DNA from: JAKVAV01 sp047633195
GTDB taxonomy: Bacteria > Bacteroidota > Bacteroidia > Flavobacteriales_D > Cryomorphaceae
DNA: 64,000 nucleotides
Assembly: GCA_047633195.1 (NCBI GenBank)
Contig: JBLIEU010000012.1
Location: 1-64,000 of the forward strand
Reading direction: 5' to 3'
Part shown: piece after piece, positions 45,273 through 53,384 of the stretch
Numbering within the stretch: the first letter of the stretch is position 1
Layout: each line of letters begins with the position of its first letter
The notes under the pieces: generated by a model
What the model was told of the DNA's origin: nothing
Database searches by the model: none
Seen by the model: only the letters and a program-made list of their open reading frames with translations
Translations under genes and position numbers: made by a program

Positions 45273-46140
45273 GTTTCTCGTCAAGATTGCCCTTTCGGCT
45301 CTTGCCATATACCTGGTTTTCTCAAAGATCGAACTGGGAGAAGTCTGGAGCTTGGTGCGCCAAAGCAATCCTTTCTATCTGATTGCAGCATTTGTCTTTT
45401 TCAACCTTTCTAAATTTATTAGTGCTAAGCGGATTCTGGCCCTTTTCCGAGCCATCGGAGTGAGCATTTCAGGCAACTACAATCTGCGTCTCTATTATGT
45501 TGGCATGTTTTACAATCTATTTCTGCCAGGTGGAATAGGAGGAGATGGCTACAAGATCTTTCATCTCAACAAGAAGAGTTCAACCCCAAAGAGAGAATTG
45601 CTTAGTGCAGTTCTTCTGGACAGGATAAGCGGAGCTGCACTGCTAGCATTTTTGGCATTGGTCATCGCTTCTTTTCAAACGAGCATATTGGAACTTTTCC
45701 CGACTTTCTGGAGGTATCTTATTTATGGCGGTGCTGTTTTAGTTGTTCCTGCTTTAGTCGCGCTTATTCGTTTGGCTTTCGTCAAATTTTGGAGCGCTAC
45801 GGTTCAGGCCGTTCACCTCTCCTTTTGGGTACAGGTGGCACAGTTGGCCTGCGCTTGGTTTATCCTTTCGGCTTATGGTGTTGATGACAATTTCGCTATC
45901 TATTTTGTCCTTTTTCTCGTATCCAGTATAGCGGCCATGTTGCCCATTAGCTTTGGAGGAGTTGGATTGCGGGAGTTGGTTTTCCTTTATGCTTCGCAAG
46001 AGTTGCCCATTGACGAAACGGCTGCCGTAGCTTTGGGACTAGTCTTTTTCCTTATAACTGCCCTGAGTTCTTTTATCGGCGTATTTTTGCGCTTGCCCGA
46101 AGGCGAATCCTTAAACAAGGAGGAGTCAGCAGGGTTGTAG
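45241..46140 (+). CDS. flippase-like, lysylphosphatidylglycerol-synthase-type transmembrane protein
   Basis: 299 residues with about eight membrane helices. TTG start at 45241 (MAKPTAKSALKFLVKIALSALAIYLVF), since no ATG lies near the first helix. Family hallmarks: ISAKRILALFRAIG, YYVGMFYNLFLPGGIGGDGYKI and SFGGVGLRELVFL. These occur in the LPG_synthase_TM family, which includes proteins that translocate lipid-linked sugars or lipids. The start lies 32 bases inside the preceding transferase gene, so translation is coupled. Confidence 0.85.
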   Translation: MAKPTAKSALKFLVKIALSALAIYLVFSKIELGEVWSLVRQSNPFYLIAAFVFFNLSKFISAKRILALFRAIGVSISGNYNLRLYYVGMFYNLFLPGGIGGDGYKIFHLNKKSSTPKRELLSAVLLDRISGAALLAFLALVIASFQTSILELFPTFWRYLIYGGAVLVVPALVALIRLAFVKFWSATVQAVHLSFWVQVAQLACAWFILSAYGVDDNFAIYFVLFLVSSIAAMLPISFGGVGLRELVFLYASQELPIDETAAVALGLVFFLITALSSFIGVFLRLPEGESLNKEESAGL

Positions 46141-46143
46141 ATG

Positions 46144-46266
46144 GAGTCTGTCCAAAAAGTCCATTATTTGCATTTCGTTTGTTTTAAAAACGGTCATTGA
46201 CCAATGTCAACTCCCTGATTTTTAAAACTACGCGCGCCTTGCTAATGAACTCTTTGGCTCAGACTC
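46144..46266. repeat. 123-base imperfect palindrome, MITE-like
   Basis: The left arm runs from GAGTCTG (46144-46150) through GTTTTAAAAA; the right arm from TTTTTAAAAC to CAGACTC (46260-46266). Read as reverse complement the right arm parallels the left over about 48 bases: GAGTCTG, CCAAA, AGT.CATTA, GTTTTAAAAA. A central 28-base spacer remains. The arms end exactly at the GTG used as the mutS2 start. No target-site duplication was identified. Confidence 0.6.
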
Positions 46267-48414
46267 GTGAGTGTATTGAAAGACTCTAGATATATCATAT
46301 TGAAATACTATCCCGAAAATACCCTCGAGCGATTTGAGTTTCCAAAAGTTTTGGCTCAACTCGAAAAGCGTTGCAACAGCGAGCGAGCCAAGCGCTATGT
46401 GGAAGAGCTGCGTCCTGTTGATGAAGTAGATTCCATCGTGCGTCTGCTCGAAGAAACAACTGAGGCGAAGTCCATTGCCGAAAACGGGCTGTACTTCCCC
46501 GAAATCGTTTTCCCCAATATCAGTCGAGAGCTAAGTATACTGGGTATTGACAATGCCGTCTTGGATGGACAGCAGATCATTAAGCTCCGTAAAGTGGCCG
46601 AAGTTGCAGCCGCCGTCATTCGGTTTCTCGGCGAGAAGAAAGAACTCTACCCGCGCCTTCGCGGAATCGTAGAAGGTCTCTATGCCAGCAAAGATTTGAT
46701 TGCGTTGATTGATGAGGTGTTGGAGCCAAATGGATTTGTGAAATCATCGGCGAGCAAGGAATTGGGTAGCGCCAGAAAGGCATTGGCGGAAGCCAAACAG
46801 AAGGTCAACAAAGCTTTCGAGGCGGCAGTGAGGAAGTACAAGAAACTCGGTTGGCTGCGCGACTACGAAGAGAGTATCTACAATGATCGCCGAGTATTGG
46901 CGGTGACAGCCGAAAACAAAAGAAAGATTGAAGGGACACTTCACGGCCATTCAGAAAGTGGCAATACTAGCTTTGTAGAACCTGGAAACTTGGTGAATCT
47001 CAACAATGATGTAGCGGAATACCGACAGCGAGAGCAAAGGGAGGAGTACCGAATACTTCGCGAGCTTACCCATAAGCTGAAAACGTATAAGCCCATTTTG
47101 GAGTCTTATGAAAGCGCCTTGGGATTTCTGGAGTTTACCTTCGCTAAGGCTCGGTATGCCATGCATATTGACGCCATAAAGCCCATTCTTTCGCGCGAGA
47201 AGGACATCCAGTTATTGAACGCGTATCATCCCGTTTTGCTCGAGCAAAATAGGGGTGAAGGGAAGTCAACTATACCGATGAACCTCTCCCTTGATCATGA
47301 GAGTCGGATTCTGGTCATAAGCGGTCCGAACGCTGGCGGTAAATCAGTTTCGCTAAAAACCTTTGGATTGCTCCAAATCATGTTTCAATGTGGGATGCTT
47401 ATTCCCGCGGAGGGGCATAGCCGCATGGGCGTGTTCCGACATGTTTTTGTCGACATCGGCGACGACCAAAGTATTGCTTATGAGTTAAGTACCTACAGCT
47501 CTCGTTTGGTGAAGATGAAGCATTTCCTATTTCACGCGAGTAAGAATACACTATTCTTTATCGATGAATTTGGAACGGGGTCGGATCCTGAACTTGGCGG
47601 AGCGATAGCTGAAACAATTCTGGAAGAGCTTGGGAAATCCAAGTCTTATGGAGTAATCACGACCCATTATGCCAACCTCAAGATTTTGGCAGAGAACAGT
47701 CCTATGATGCTGAATGGCTGCATGCTCTTTGACGAGGAGACACTTTTGCCCAAGTATAGATTAGATATCGGTCAAGCGGGTAGTTCATACACATTCGAGG
47801 TCGCTCAAAAAATTGGGCTTGATCCCAAGGTCATTGAGTCGGCCAAGGCTAAGTTGGATGACCGTAAAGTCAATTTAGACAAACTGCTCATCACACTTCA
47901 AACTAAAAAGAACCAACTCAATAAGGAAACGCATAATCTCCAAACGGAAAAGTCGAGAATAAGAAAAGAGGTAGAGGCATCGAAGCGAGAAGGAGAAATT
48001 TTTCGCGAGAAGCAGGAAGACCTCAACTTCAGCGAGAATAAGCGATTGATCCAGCAGGGTAAAAAGTACGAGTTGCTTTTGAACGACTGGAACGATCACA
48101 ATAAGCGGAAGGAAATCATCAGGAAACTTACCCTCACGAGCGAGAAAGATGCGGCACGAAAGAAGGAAAAAAACCTGACAGAGCAGATACGTGACAAGCA
48201 AGAACGCATCAGAAAGCAGAAAGACAATCGAAAGAAAAATAGGGAGGAGAATGTTGAGTTGGCTGCAAAGCCAATCCATATTGGAGACACCGTTCACATG
48301 CAAGGAACGAATGAACCAGGAGTGGTAGAGGACATCAAAAAAAACAAGGCTACCGTTGTCTTTGGGATGATTCGAACAATTGTTCCGATAAACAAGCTCA
48401 GATCGGCGGGTTAA
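46267..48414 (+). CDS. mutS2: MutS2-type ATPase lacking the Smr domain
   Basis: 715 residues. Lever and clamp domains (about 1-330) are followed by the MutS ATPase: Walker A SGPNAGGKSVSLKT (about 351-364), Walker B FFIDEFGTGSDPELGG (about 430) and the ITTHYANLK switch region. A long charged coiled coil (about 540-660) follows, then an SH3-like end (IHIGDTVHMQGTNEPGVVED). Full-length MutS2 (about 780 residues) ends with an Smr nuclease domain; this protein stops before it. It may therefore bind branched DNA or collided ribosomes without cleaving. GTG at 46267 is the longest start; TTG at 46300 (MKYYPENTLERFEF) fits the family better and would move the palindromic repeat clear of the gene. Confidence 0.85.
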   Translation: MSVLKDSRYIILKYYPENTLERFEFPKVLAQLEKRCNSERAKRYVEELRPVDEVDSIVRLLEETTEAKSIAENGLYFPEIVFPNISRELSILGIDNAVLDGQQIIKLRKVAEVAAAVIRFLGEKKELYPRLRGIVEGLYASKDLIALIDEVLEPNGFVKSSASKELGSARKALAEAKQKVNKAFEAAVRKYKKLGWLRDYEESIYNDRRVLAVTAENKRKIEGTLHGHSESGNTSFVEPGNLVNLNNDVAEYRQREQREEYRILRELTHKLKTYKPILESYESALGFLEFTFAKARYAMHIDAIKPILSREKDIQLLNAYHPVLLEQNRGEGKSTIPMNLSLDHESRILVISGPNAGGKSVSLKTFGLLQIMFQCGMLIPAEGHSRMGVFRHVFVDIGDDQSIAYELSTYSSRLVKMKHFLFHASKNTLFFIDEFGTGSDPELGGAIAETILEELGKSKSYGVITTHYANLKILAENSPMMLNGCMLFDEETLLPKYRLDIGQAGSSYTFEVAQKIGLDPKVIESAKAKLDDRKVNLDKLLITLQTKKNQLNKETHNLQTEKSRIRKEVEASKREGEIFREKQEDLNFSENKRLIQQGKKYELLLNDWNDHNKRKEIIRKLTLTSEKDAARKKEKNLTEQIRDKQERIRKQKDNRKKNREENVELAAKPIHIGDTVHMQGTNEPGVVEDIKKNKATVVFGMIRTIVPINKLRSAG

Positions 48415-48454
48415 GTGCGGGAATGTTTTAATTTTGTTTCCCAAACTTGAACCC

Positions 48455-48898
48455 ATGGAAGAAGCCATCATAAATAAAGAAACGCTCAAAAGCATCGAGG
48501 AATTAAGAGCATTCGTGCAAAAGAACGGTATCGTGAAAAGCGATGTTGTAGATAAACTTCTGGCTATCAGACCTCATTTTATCGAAAACAACCAGCCTTT
48601 GGTAACACGTGTTATTCGAATGACGGCTGAATACATCGAGCATTTTGGCTTTTTCAATCTGAATCTACTCGCCGAAGAACCTGATACTGATCCTGACGCT
48701 GACGAAGGCGAAGACGAAGACGAAGAAGTTGAAGCCACAGTCGAAGAGGAAATCGATATGGAAGGTGAAGACAGTTTTACTGAAATGAAGGATAACTTCC
48801 TTTATTTATTGGATCTCTTTGCGCATCCCGATAACCAAATGAACAAAGCAGAGCTTACCAGAGTGAAGCAATTGTATCTCGATCGTGATCTTTTCTAA
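48455..48898 (+). CDS. uncharacterised acidic protein
   Basis: 147 residues from ATG 48455; an ATG at 48434 adds seven residues without support. Helical N-terminal part (ETLKSIEELRAFVQKNG, LLAIRPHFIENNQPLVTRVIRMTAEYIEHF), then an Asp/Glu-rich linker (about 85-115) and a helical C-terminus ending KQLYLDRDLF. No family recognised; the acidic linker suggests a soluble cytoplasmic protein. It follows mutS2 by 40 bases. A TAATTTTG -7-like box lies about 20 bases before its start. Its stop lies inside the next gene, which begins 14 bases upstream of it. Confidence 0.6.
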   Translation: MEEAIINKETLKSIEELRAFVQKNGIVKSDVVDKLLAIRPHFIENNQPLVTRVIRMTAEYIEHFGFFNLNLLAEEPDTDPDADEGEDEDEEVEATVEEEIDMEGEDSFTEMKDNFLYLLDLFAHPDNQMNKAELTRVKQLYLDRDLF

Positions 48899-49649
48899 AT
48901 CAACCATTAGGGCAGCTCTTTTAGCTGCCTTTTTCTTTTCATGTTCTCAAAGTCCGACCAATATAGAGCCACTGTCCAGAGGCGAGGCTATTGTGGACAG
49001 CTCGGTCGCTTACCACGGAGGCAATCTCTACGAAAATGTCGATCTTTCCTTTGGCTTTCGCGGAAGAGATTACCAAGCCATTCGTCAAGCGGGAAGTTTC
49101 GAGTATATCAATACCTACCGAGATTCTTTGGGAACGCACCGACGTAGGTTGACCAACGATAGTTTCACCCAAGAGTTGAATAATGTGCTTATTGCCCTTT
49201 CGGCAAAAGACAGTATAGGCCGAGCCTCTTCGGTTAATTCCGTGATCTACTTTGCGCTCCTTCCGGGAATGCTGAAAACGGCGGCGGCCAACAAAGAGTT
49301 TTTAGGCAAAGAGGAAATCGAAGGAAGTGAGTACTTCAAAGTGTGCGTCACCTTTTCTAAAGAGGGCGGAGGAGAGGACTTCGACGATGTTTTCCTCTAC
49401 TGGTTCTCCACCGAAAATTACGCAATGGATTATTTGGCTTACAGCTACCTGGAAGATGAAGGCGGTAGCCGGTTCCGAATAGCTTACAATCGTCGCTCGG
49501 TGAACGGAATGGTTTTTCAAGATTACCTCAATCTGCGTGGACCTACTCCCGATTCGCTAGAGTTTATCTCTGAGATGTTTAAGTCGAGAAAACTCGATAC
49601 GCTATCGGTGATTGAGGTCGATCGGTTGGGGGTGAGTCCATTGAAATAA
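48885..49649 (+). CDS. DUF6503-like lipoprotein
   Basis: 254 residues. Signal and lipobox: RAALLAAFFFSCSQ, Cys at about residue 20, so it is probably lipidated. The mature protein begins VDSSVAYHGGNLYENVDLSFGFRGRDY, then has paired beta-strand segments typical of DUF6503-like periplasmic lipoproteins of this phylum (FKVCVTFSKEGGGEDFDDVFLYWFSTENYAMDYLAYSY). No catalytic residues stand out. The codons of its signal peptide form a perfect terminator-like hairpin (48911-48939). It overlaps the upstream gene by 14 bases. Confidence 0.75.
   Translation: MIFSKSTIRAALLAAFFFSCSQSPTNIEPLSRGEAIVDSSVAYHGGNLYENVDLSFGFRGRDYQAIRQAGSFEYINTYRDSLGTHRRRLTNDSFTQELNNVLIALSAKDSIGRASSVNSVIYFALLPGMLKTAAANKEFLGKEEIEGSEYFKVCVTFSKEGGGEDFDDVFLYWFSTENYAMDYLAYSYLEDEGGSRFRIAYNRRSVNGMVFQDYLNLRGPTPDSLEFISEMFKSRKLDTLSVIEVDRLGVSPLK
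48911..48939 (+). terminator. terminator-like hairpin inside the lipoprotein signal-peptide codons
   Basis: GGCAGCT / AGCTGCC (48911-48917 and 48923-48929), loop CTTTT, then TTTTTCTTTT. Seven perfect pairs followed by a T-rich run, located 13 bases after the stop codon of the acidic protein gene and inside codons for RAALLAAFFF of the next protein. Confidence 0.7.
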
Positions 49650-49692
49650 GAAGCTATTTCATTTTTGATTACTTAATTTCTAGAAGGACAAG

Positions 49693-49719
49693 ACCTCGAT
49701 TGTCAGCGAGGTTTTTTTT
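49693..49719 (+). terminator. terminator after the DUF6503-like lipoprotein
   Basis: Stem ACCTCG / CGAGGT, loop ATTGTCAG, then eight T. A near-copy of the core (CTCGATTGTC.TCGAGGTGTTTTT) recurs at 49852-49877. Confidence 0.75.
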
Positions 49720-49928
49720 CGTTCATATACTTACGCTCGAGCGAGCTCGGGGATGTCACTTTCAAACTAGATTTTCTTTGGTGAGTCAAGCGGGATTACT
49801 CTCCTTGCGGTCGAGTGATTCCTTTCGTTCCGAATTCCGAGAAGGCTAACACCCTCGATTGTCATCGAGGTGTTTTTGCGTTTTTCAGCGACCTTTCAAG
49901 CAAGCTTGAGGCTGCTGATAAACGCAAA

Positions 49929-49956
49929 AACCCATCACATTCGTGATGGGTTTTTT
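49929..49956 (-). terminator. terminator of the tRNA-Arg transcript (bidirectional)
   Basis: Stem AACCCATCAC / GTGATGGGTT, loop ATTC, perfect 10 pairs. It has A residues on the left and T residues on the right, so it can work on both strands. It sits 12 bases past the 3' end of the minus-strand tRNA gene. Confidence 0.8.
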
Positions 49957-49967
49957 ACTTCTCTTAG

Positions 49968-50041
49968 TGACCGCGCAGGGATTCGAACCCCGAACCTCCG
50001 CATCCGTAATGCGGTGCTCTATCCAGTTAAGCTACGCAGCC
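49968..50041 (-). tRNA. tRNA-Arg (anticodon ACG)
   Basis: 74 bases on the minus strand. Acceptor GGCTGCG pairs with CGCGGTC with two G-T wobbles, discriminator A; D arm GCTT..GAGC; anticodon stem CCGCA/TGCGG with loop TTACGGA, so anticodon ACG (read as ICG after deamination); T arm with TTCGAAT. The CCA end is not encoded. It reads CGU/CGC/CGA Arg codons. Confidence 0.93.
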
Positions 50042-50088
50042 AAAAATCGGAATGCAAATATAGTTATTTTTCTATTTTGAGAAAGACT

Positions 50089-51012
50089 TTAGAACATGTA
50101 AATTGCTTTAAGTACAATCTGGCTCTGGAGCCCACGTTCGTTCACGTCTCCTAGCTGGATTTGCTCGAAGCTGGCGTTGTAACCAACATTCAAAATAAAT
50201 TTACTTCCTAGGGTAATCTGACCACCAACGCCAATAAATCCTCCAAAACCAGCACCAGTTAAAAGATTGGCTTGATCAATGAATTGATTCTGTTGGTTGA
50301 AGAAGATCGTGAGATCTCTAATAATGCCATCATCGAGTGAATAGAAATTCTCTTCAAATTTCGTGAATGTGGCATTTAAGCCAACATCAATATAAGGTAG
50401 AATTGTAGTGGACTTTCCTTGTCTTTCAAATTGCTCTCTCAACAACACGCGATGCAAACCAATATTCACCATCAATCGCTGCTCCTCGCCTCGAATTCCA
50501 AATCTTCTCAAGAGTTGGTTTTGGGAGGGGTCGGGACTTGGAGAAAAAGTTTGGATGGTAAATTCACCAACCGTTATAGGATTGGTTCCACTTAATTCGG
50601 CATATACCCCAAAGTCAGCATTGAACATGTAGCGTAGATGTCCACCGTACATGAATGATCCGCTAAATTGCATGACTCCTGGCATATCATCTTCTGTGAA
50701 TGCCCATTCCCCATCTGCTAATCCTAACGCGTCACTCGTTTGTCTGCTAAACTCTGGGTTTCCCTGAATAGATTGATTGAGCCACGAATTGGCAAAATCA
50801 TTTATAGTACCATCTCGCTGATATCCATATCCACCATAGATCACTGCGGAATTGTTGTTGGCGAAATAGTATCCTAAGTTTAAGGCTACATAAAGCCCTT
50901 TGATGCTATCAGGTGACACTGGACCCTCTCCGTCTGCGTAGTTAAACACTTGGCCCTTTCCCGAAAGGGTAATCAACAATACACCAATAAATAATACGAG
51001 ATTCTTATTCAT
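50089..51012 (-). CDS. outer-membrane beta-barrel protein
   Basis: 307 residues from ATG 51010-51012 (MNKNLVLFIGVLLITLSGKGQ signal peptide); an ATG six codons upstream is less likely. The mature protein shows barrel-like strand alternation (YVALNLGYYFANNNSAVIYGGYGYQ, MYGGHLRYMFNADFGVYAEL, FILNVGYNASFEQIQLG) and ends with the aromatic VLKAIYMF. Cargo or role is not visible. It overlaps the 3' end of the SGNH hydrolase gene by 8 bases, so the two are one transcription unit. Confidence 0.75.
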   Translation of the reverse strand: MNKNLVLFIGVLLITLSGKGQVFNYADGEGPVSPDSIKGLYVALNLGYYFANNNSAVIYGGYGYQRDGTINDFANSWLNQSIQGNPEFSRQTSDALGLADGEWAFTEDDMPGVMQFSGSFMYGGHLRYMFNADFGVYAELSGTNPITVGEFTIQTFSPSPDPSQNQLLRRFGIRGEEQRLMVNIGLHRVLLREQFERQGKSTTILPYIDVGLNATFTKFEENFYSLDDGIIRDLTIFFNQQNQFIDQANLLTGAGFGGFIGVGGQITLGSKFILNVGYNASFEQIQLGDVNERGLQSQIVLKAIYMF

Positions 51013-51688
51013 AGAGCTTTTCTTTAACATCGTCTAAAATTTCATTCACCCAAAGATCGTACATATCACTGGAAGGATGAAGGTTGTCTGGCGCCACCAA
51101 TGACAGATCATTTTCGGCTTGTCTCGAGATTGCTGTAATGTCAAAATAGCTGATGCCGTAGGCAGTAGTGATCTGTAGGTTTAAAGCGTTGAAGGCATCC
51201 ACTCCCGCAGGCGCATTGGAATAACTTTGCCCGAAAGGAGTCACTCCATAGTCGGGGATGCTTAGAACAAAAACTCGATCGGTGTCATTTCCTGCAAAGC
51301 CAATAGCTGTGCTCAACAGTTCCTCGAATTCAACGGCGTAAACGCTGTCTGAACGATTTTGAAATTGATTGTTGACTCCGATCAGCAATGAAACCAAGTC
51401 GTATTGAACTGAGAGATCAGCGATTTCAATGGCAGAAATTAGTTGATCCGTTCGCCATCCACCAAAAGCCACGATATCGGGATCTGTTCCTTCCAGGGAG
51501 GCGTCTTGGTTTAGTCTTTCGACCAATCGAATGGGATAGCTTTTGCTACTATCGGGCAATGCCGTTCCAATGGTGTAGCTATCGCCCAGCGCCAGATAGC
51601 TGAAGCGAATCGGTTTAGACTCACTTGTTGTTTCATTCTCCTTCCCGCACGAAACTAAAGTCAGTAAGAGCAAGAAAAGGAGGCCCAT
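51005..51688 (-). CDS. SGNH/GDSL hydrolase lipoprotein
   Basis: 227 residues from ATG 51686-51688, which gives a short signal and lipobox (MGLLFLLLLTLVSC). An ATG at 51719-51721 adds 11 polar residues and overlaps the carboxylase gene. SGNH blocks: GDSYTIGTALP with nucleophile Ser; GGWRTDQL; LIGVNNQFQNR with the Asn; and a catalytic-type DNLHPSSDMY with Asp and His. It is probably an esterase or lipase acting on a sugar or lipid ester at the cell surface; substrate unknown. It lies 10 bases after the acyl-CoA carboxylase gene and overlaps the barrel gene downstream. Confidence 0.82.
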   Translation of the reverse strand: MGLLFLLLLTLVSCGKENETTSESKPIRFSYLALGDSYTIGTALPDSSKSYPIRLVERLNQDASLEGTDPDIVAFGGWRTDQLISAIEIADLSVQYDLVSLLIGVNNQFQNRSDSVYAVEFEELLSTAIGFAGNDTDRVFVLSIPDYGVTPFGQSYSNAPAGVDAFNALNLQITTAYGISYFDITAISRQAENDLSLVAPDNLHPSSDMYDLWVNEILDDVKEKLYE

Positions 51689-51698
51689 TTCTGTTCTT

Positions 51699-53342
51699 TT
51701 AGGTTTGCAAAACTCCAACATTGTATGGTCTTTCGGCTGGTGAATTGTTGGCCGCTTCGATTCCCATCGCCAGGTGCTTTCTCGTTTCTGCTGGATCAAT
51801 GATGGCATCGAGCCAAAGCCGAGAAGCGGCATATTGTGGTTTGGTCTGTTCGTCGTATCGGTTTTTGATTTTGTCAAAAAGCTCTTTTTCCTTCTCCTCA
51901 GTCATTTCTGTCCCTTTTGCCTTTTGAGACGCCACTTCTATGCTGAGCAAAACTTTGGCAGCTTGTTCGCCGCCCATTACTGCCATGCGAGCTGTTGGCC
52001 ATCCAACAATCAATCTTGGATCGTAGGCTTTGCCGCACATGGCATAATTTCCTGCACCGTAGCTGTTTCCCATGATAATGGTAAACTTGGGAACGACAGA
52101 ATTACTCATGGCACTTACCAATTTAGCTCCGTCTTTAATTATTCCTCCGTGCTCGCTGCGACTGCCTACCATAAACCCGGTAACGTCTTGTAAAAAAACC
52201 AAAGGGATATTCTTCTGGTTGCAATTCATGATAAATCGCGCGGCTTTGTCGGCAGAGTCGCTGTAGATTACGCCGCCGAACTGCATTTCGCCTTTGGCAC
52301 TTTTCACGATGCTTCGCTGATTGGCGACAATGCCTACTGCCCATCCGTCGATTCTCGCGTAAGCGCAAACAATGGTTTGACCGAATCCCTTTTTGTACTC
52401 GGTCATCTTGCTTTCGTCCACGATGCATTTGATCACTTCTCGAACGTCGTACTGTTTTCCTGCCTCAGCTGGGAATACACGGTAGACTTCGTTCAGCTTT
52501 ACCGCTGGCATTTGAGGCTCGGCGCGGTTGAATCCCGCCTTTTGATTTACCTCACCAATCTTGTCTACCAAATCGCGAATAGTAGAAAGACATTCCTGGT
52601 CGTCTTCCACTTTGTAGTCTATCACACCCGATATTTCGCTTTGGGTGGTTGCACCTCCCAATGTTTCGTTGTCAATGTTTTCACCGATAGCGGCTTTCAC
52701 CAAATAGGAGCCGGCTAAAAAGATCGTCCCTGTTTTGTTTACGATCAAAGATTCATCGCTCATAATGGGGAGATATGCCCCACCGGCAACGCAGCTGCCC
52801 ATCACTGCTGCTATTTGCGGAATGCCGCGACTCGACATTACGGCGTTGTTGCGGAATATTCTTCCAAAGTGTTCCTTATCGGGAAATATCTCATCCTGCA
52901 TTGGAAGGAACACACCAGCACTATCTACTAAGTAGATAATTGGAATGTGGTTCTCCATGGCAATTTCTTGAGCGCGCAGGTTTTTCTTTCCCGTTATGGG
53001 AAACCAAGCTCCTGCCTTCACGGTAGCGTCATTGGCCACAACGATGCATTGACGGCCTTTTACATAGCCCATCACAACGACTACACCTCCCGAGGGACAG
53101 CCGCCGTATTCTTCATACATGTCATGTCCTGCGTAGGCGCCTATTTCGATACGATCGGCATCTTCATCGAGCAGAAGATCAACTCTTTCCCTAGCGGTGA
53201 GCTTGCCTTTTTGGTGTTGCTTTTCAATTTTTGATTTCCCTCCTCCGAGGTAGATTTTCTCGAGTTCCCGTCTCACTTTCGACACCATCAATCGTATGGT
53301 GTCCTCGTTTTTATTCAGTTCCAGTTCTTTCGTATTCGCCAT
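51699..53342 (-). CDS. acyl-CoA carboxylase, carboxyltransferase (beta) subunit
   Basis: 547 residues. Transfers the carboxyl group from biotin to an acyl-CoA (propionyl-, methylcrotonyl- or acetyl-CoA type). N-terminal crotonase-like half: KLTARERVDLLLDE, then CPSGGVVVVMGYVKGRQCIVVANDATVKAGAW; acyl-CoA/biotin loops GSCVAGGAYLPIM and NSYGAGNYAMCGKAYDPRL. C-terminal half ends RLWLDAIIDPAETRKHL. The sequence is closest to methylcrotonyl-CoA-type subunits, but substrate cannot be fixed. No biotin carboxylase gene is nearby, so the partner subunit must be elsewhere. Confidence 0.88.
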   Translation of the reverse strand: MANTKELELNKNEDTIRLMVSKVRRELEKIYLGGGKSKIEKQHQKGKLTARERVDLLLDEDADRIEIGAYAGHDMYEEYGGCPSGGVVVVMGYVKGRQCIVVANDATVKAGAWFPITGKKNLRAQEIAMENHIPIIYLVDSAGVFLPMQDEIFPDKEHFGRIFRNNAVMSSRGIPQIAAVMGSCVAGGAYLPIMSDESLIVNKTGTIFLAGSYLVKAAIGENIDNETLGGATTQSEISGVIDYKVEDDQECLSTIRDLVDKIGEVNQKAGFNRAEPQMPAVKLNEVYRVFPAEAGKQYDVREVIKCIVDESKMTEYKKGFGQTIVCAYARIDGWAVGIVANQRSIVKSAKGEMQFGGVIYSDSADKAARFIMNCNQKNIPLVFLQDVTGFMVGSRSEHGGIIKDGAKLVSAMSNSVVPKFTIIMGNSYGAGNYAMCGKAYDPRLIVGWPTARMAVMGGEQAAKVLLSIEVASQKAKGTEMTEEKEKELFDKIKNRYDEQTKPQYAASRLWLDAIIDPAETRKHLAMGIEAANNSPAERPYNVGVLQT

Positions 53343-53384
53343 GAGCGTTGCGTGGTTTTTTCAGTGGTGTCCAAATATACGCTT

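Larger units (their letters stand above)
49650..49967. other. gene-free spacer rich in hairpins and terminators
   Basis: Between the lipoprotein gene and the tRNA. It contains a terminator at 49693-49719, a related CTCGATTGTCATCGAG hairpin at about 49852-49877, a nested inverted repeat GTTTTTGCGTTT / AAACGCAAAAAC at 49872-49883 and 49920-49931, and a terminator at 49929-49956. No protein gene was seen. Confidence 0.7.
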
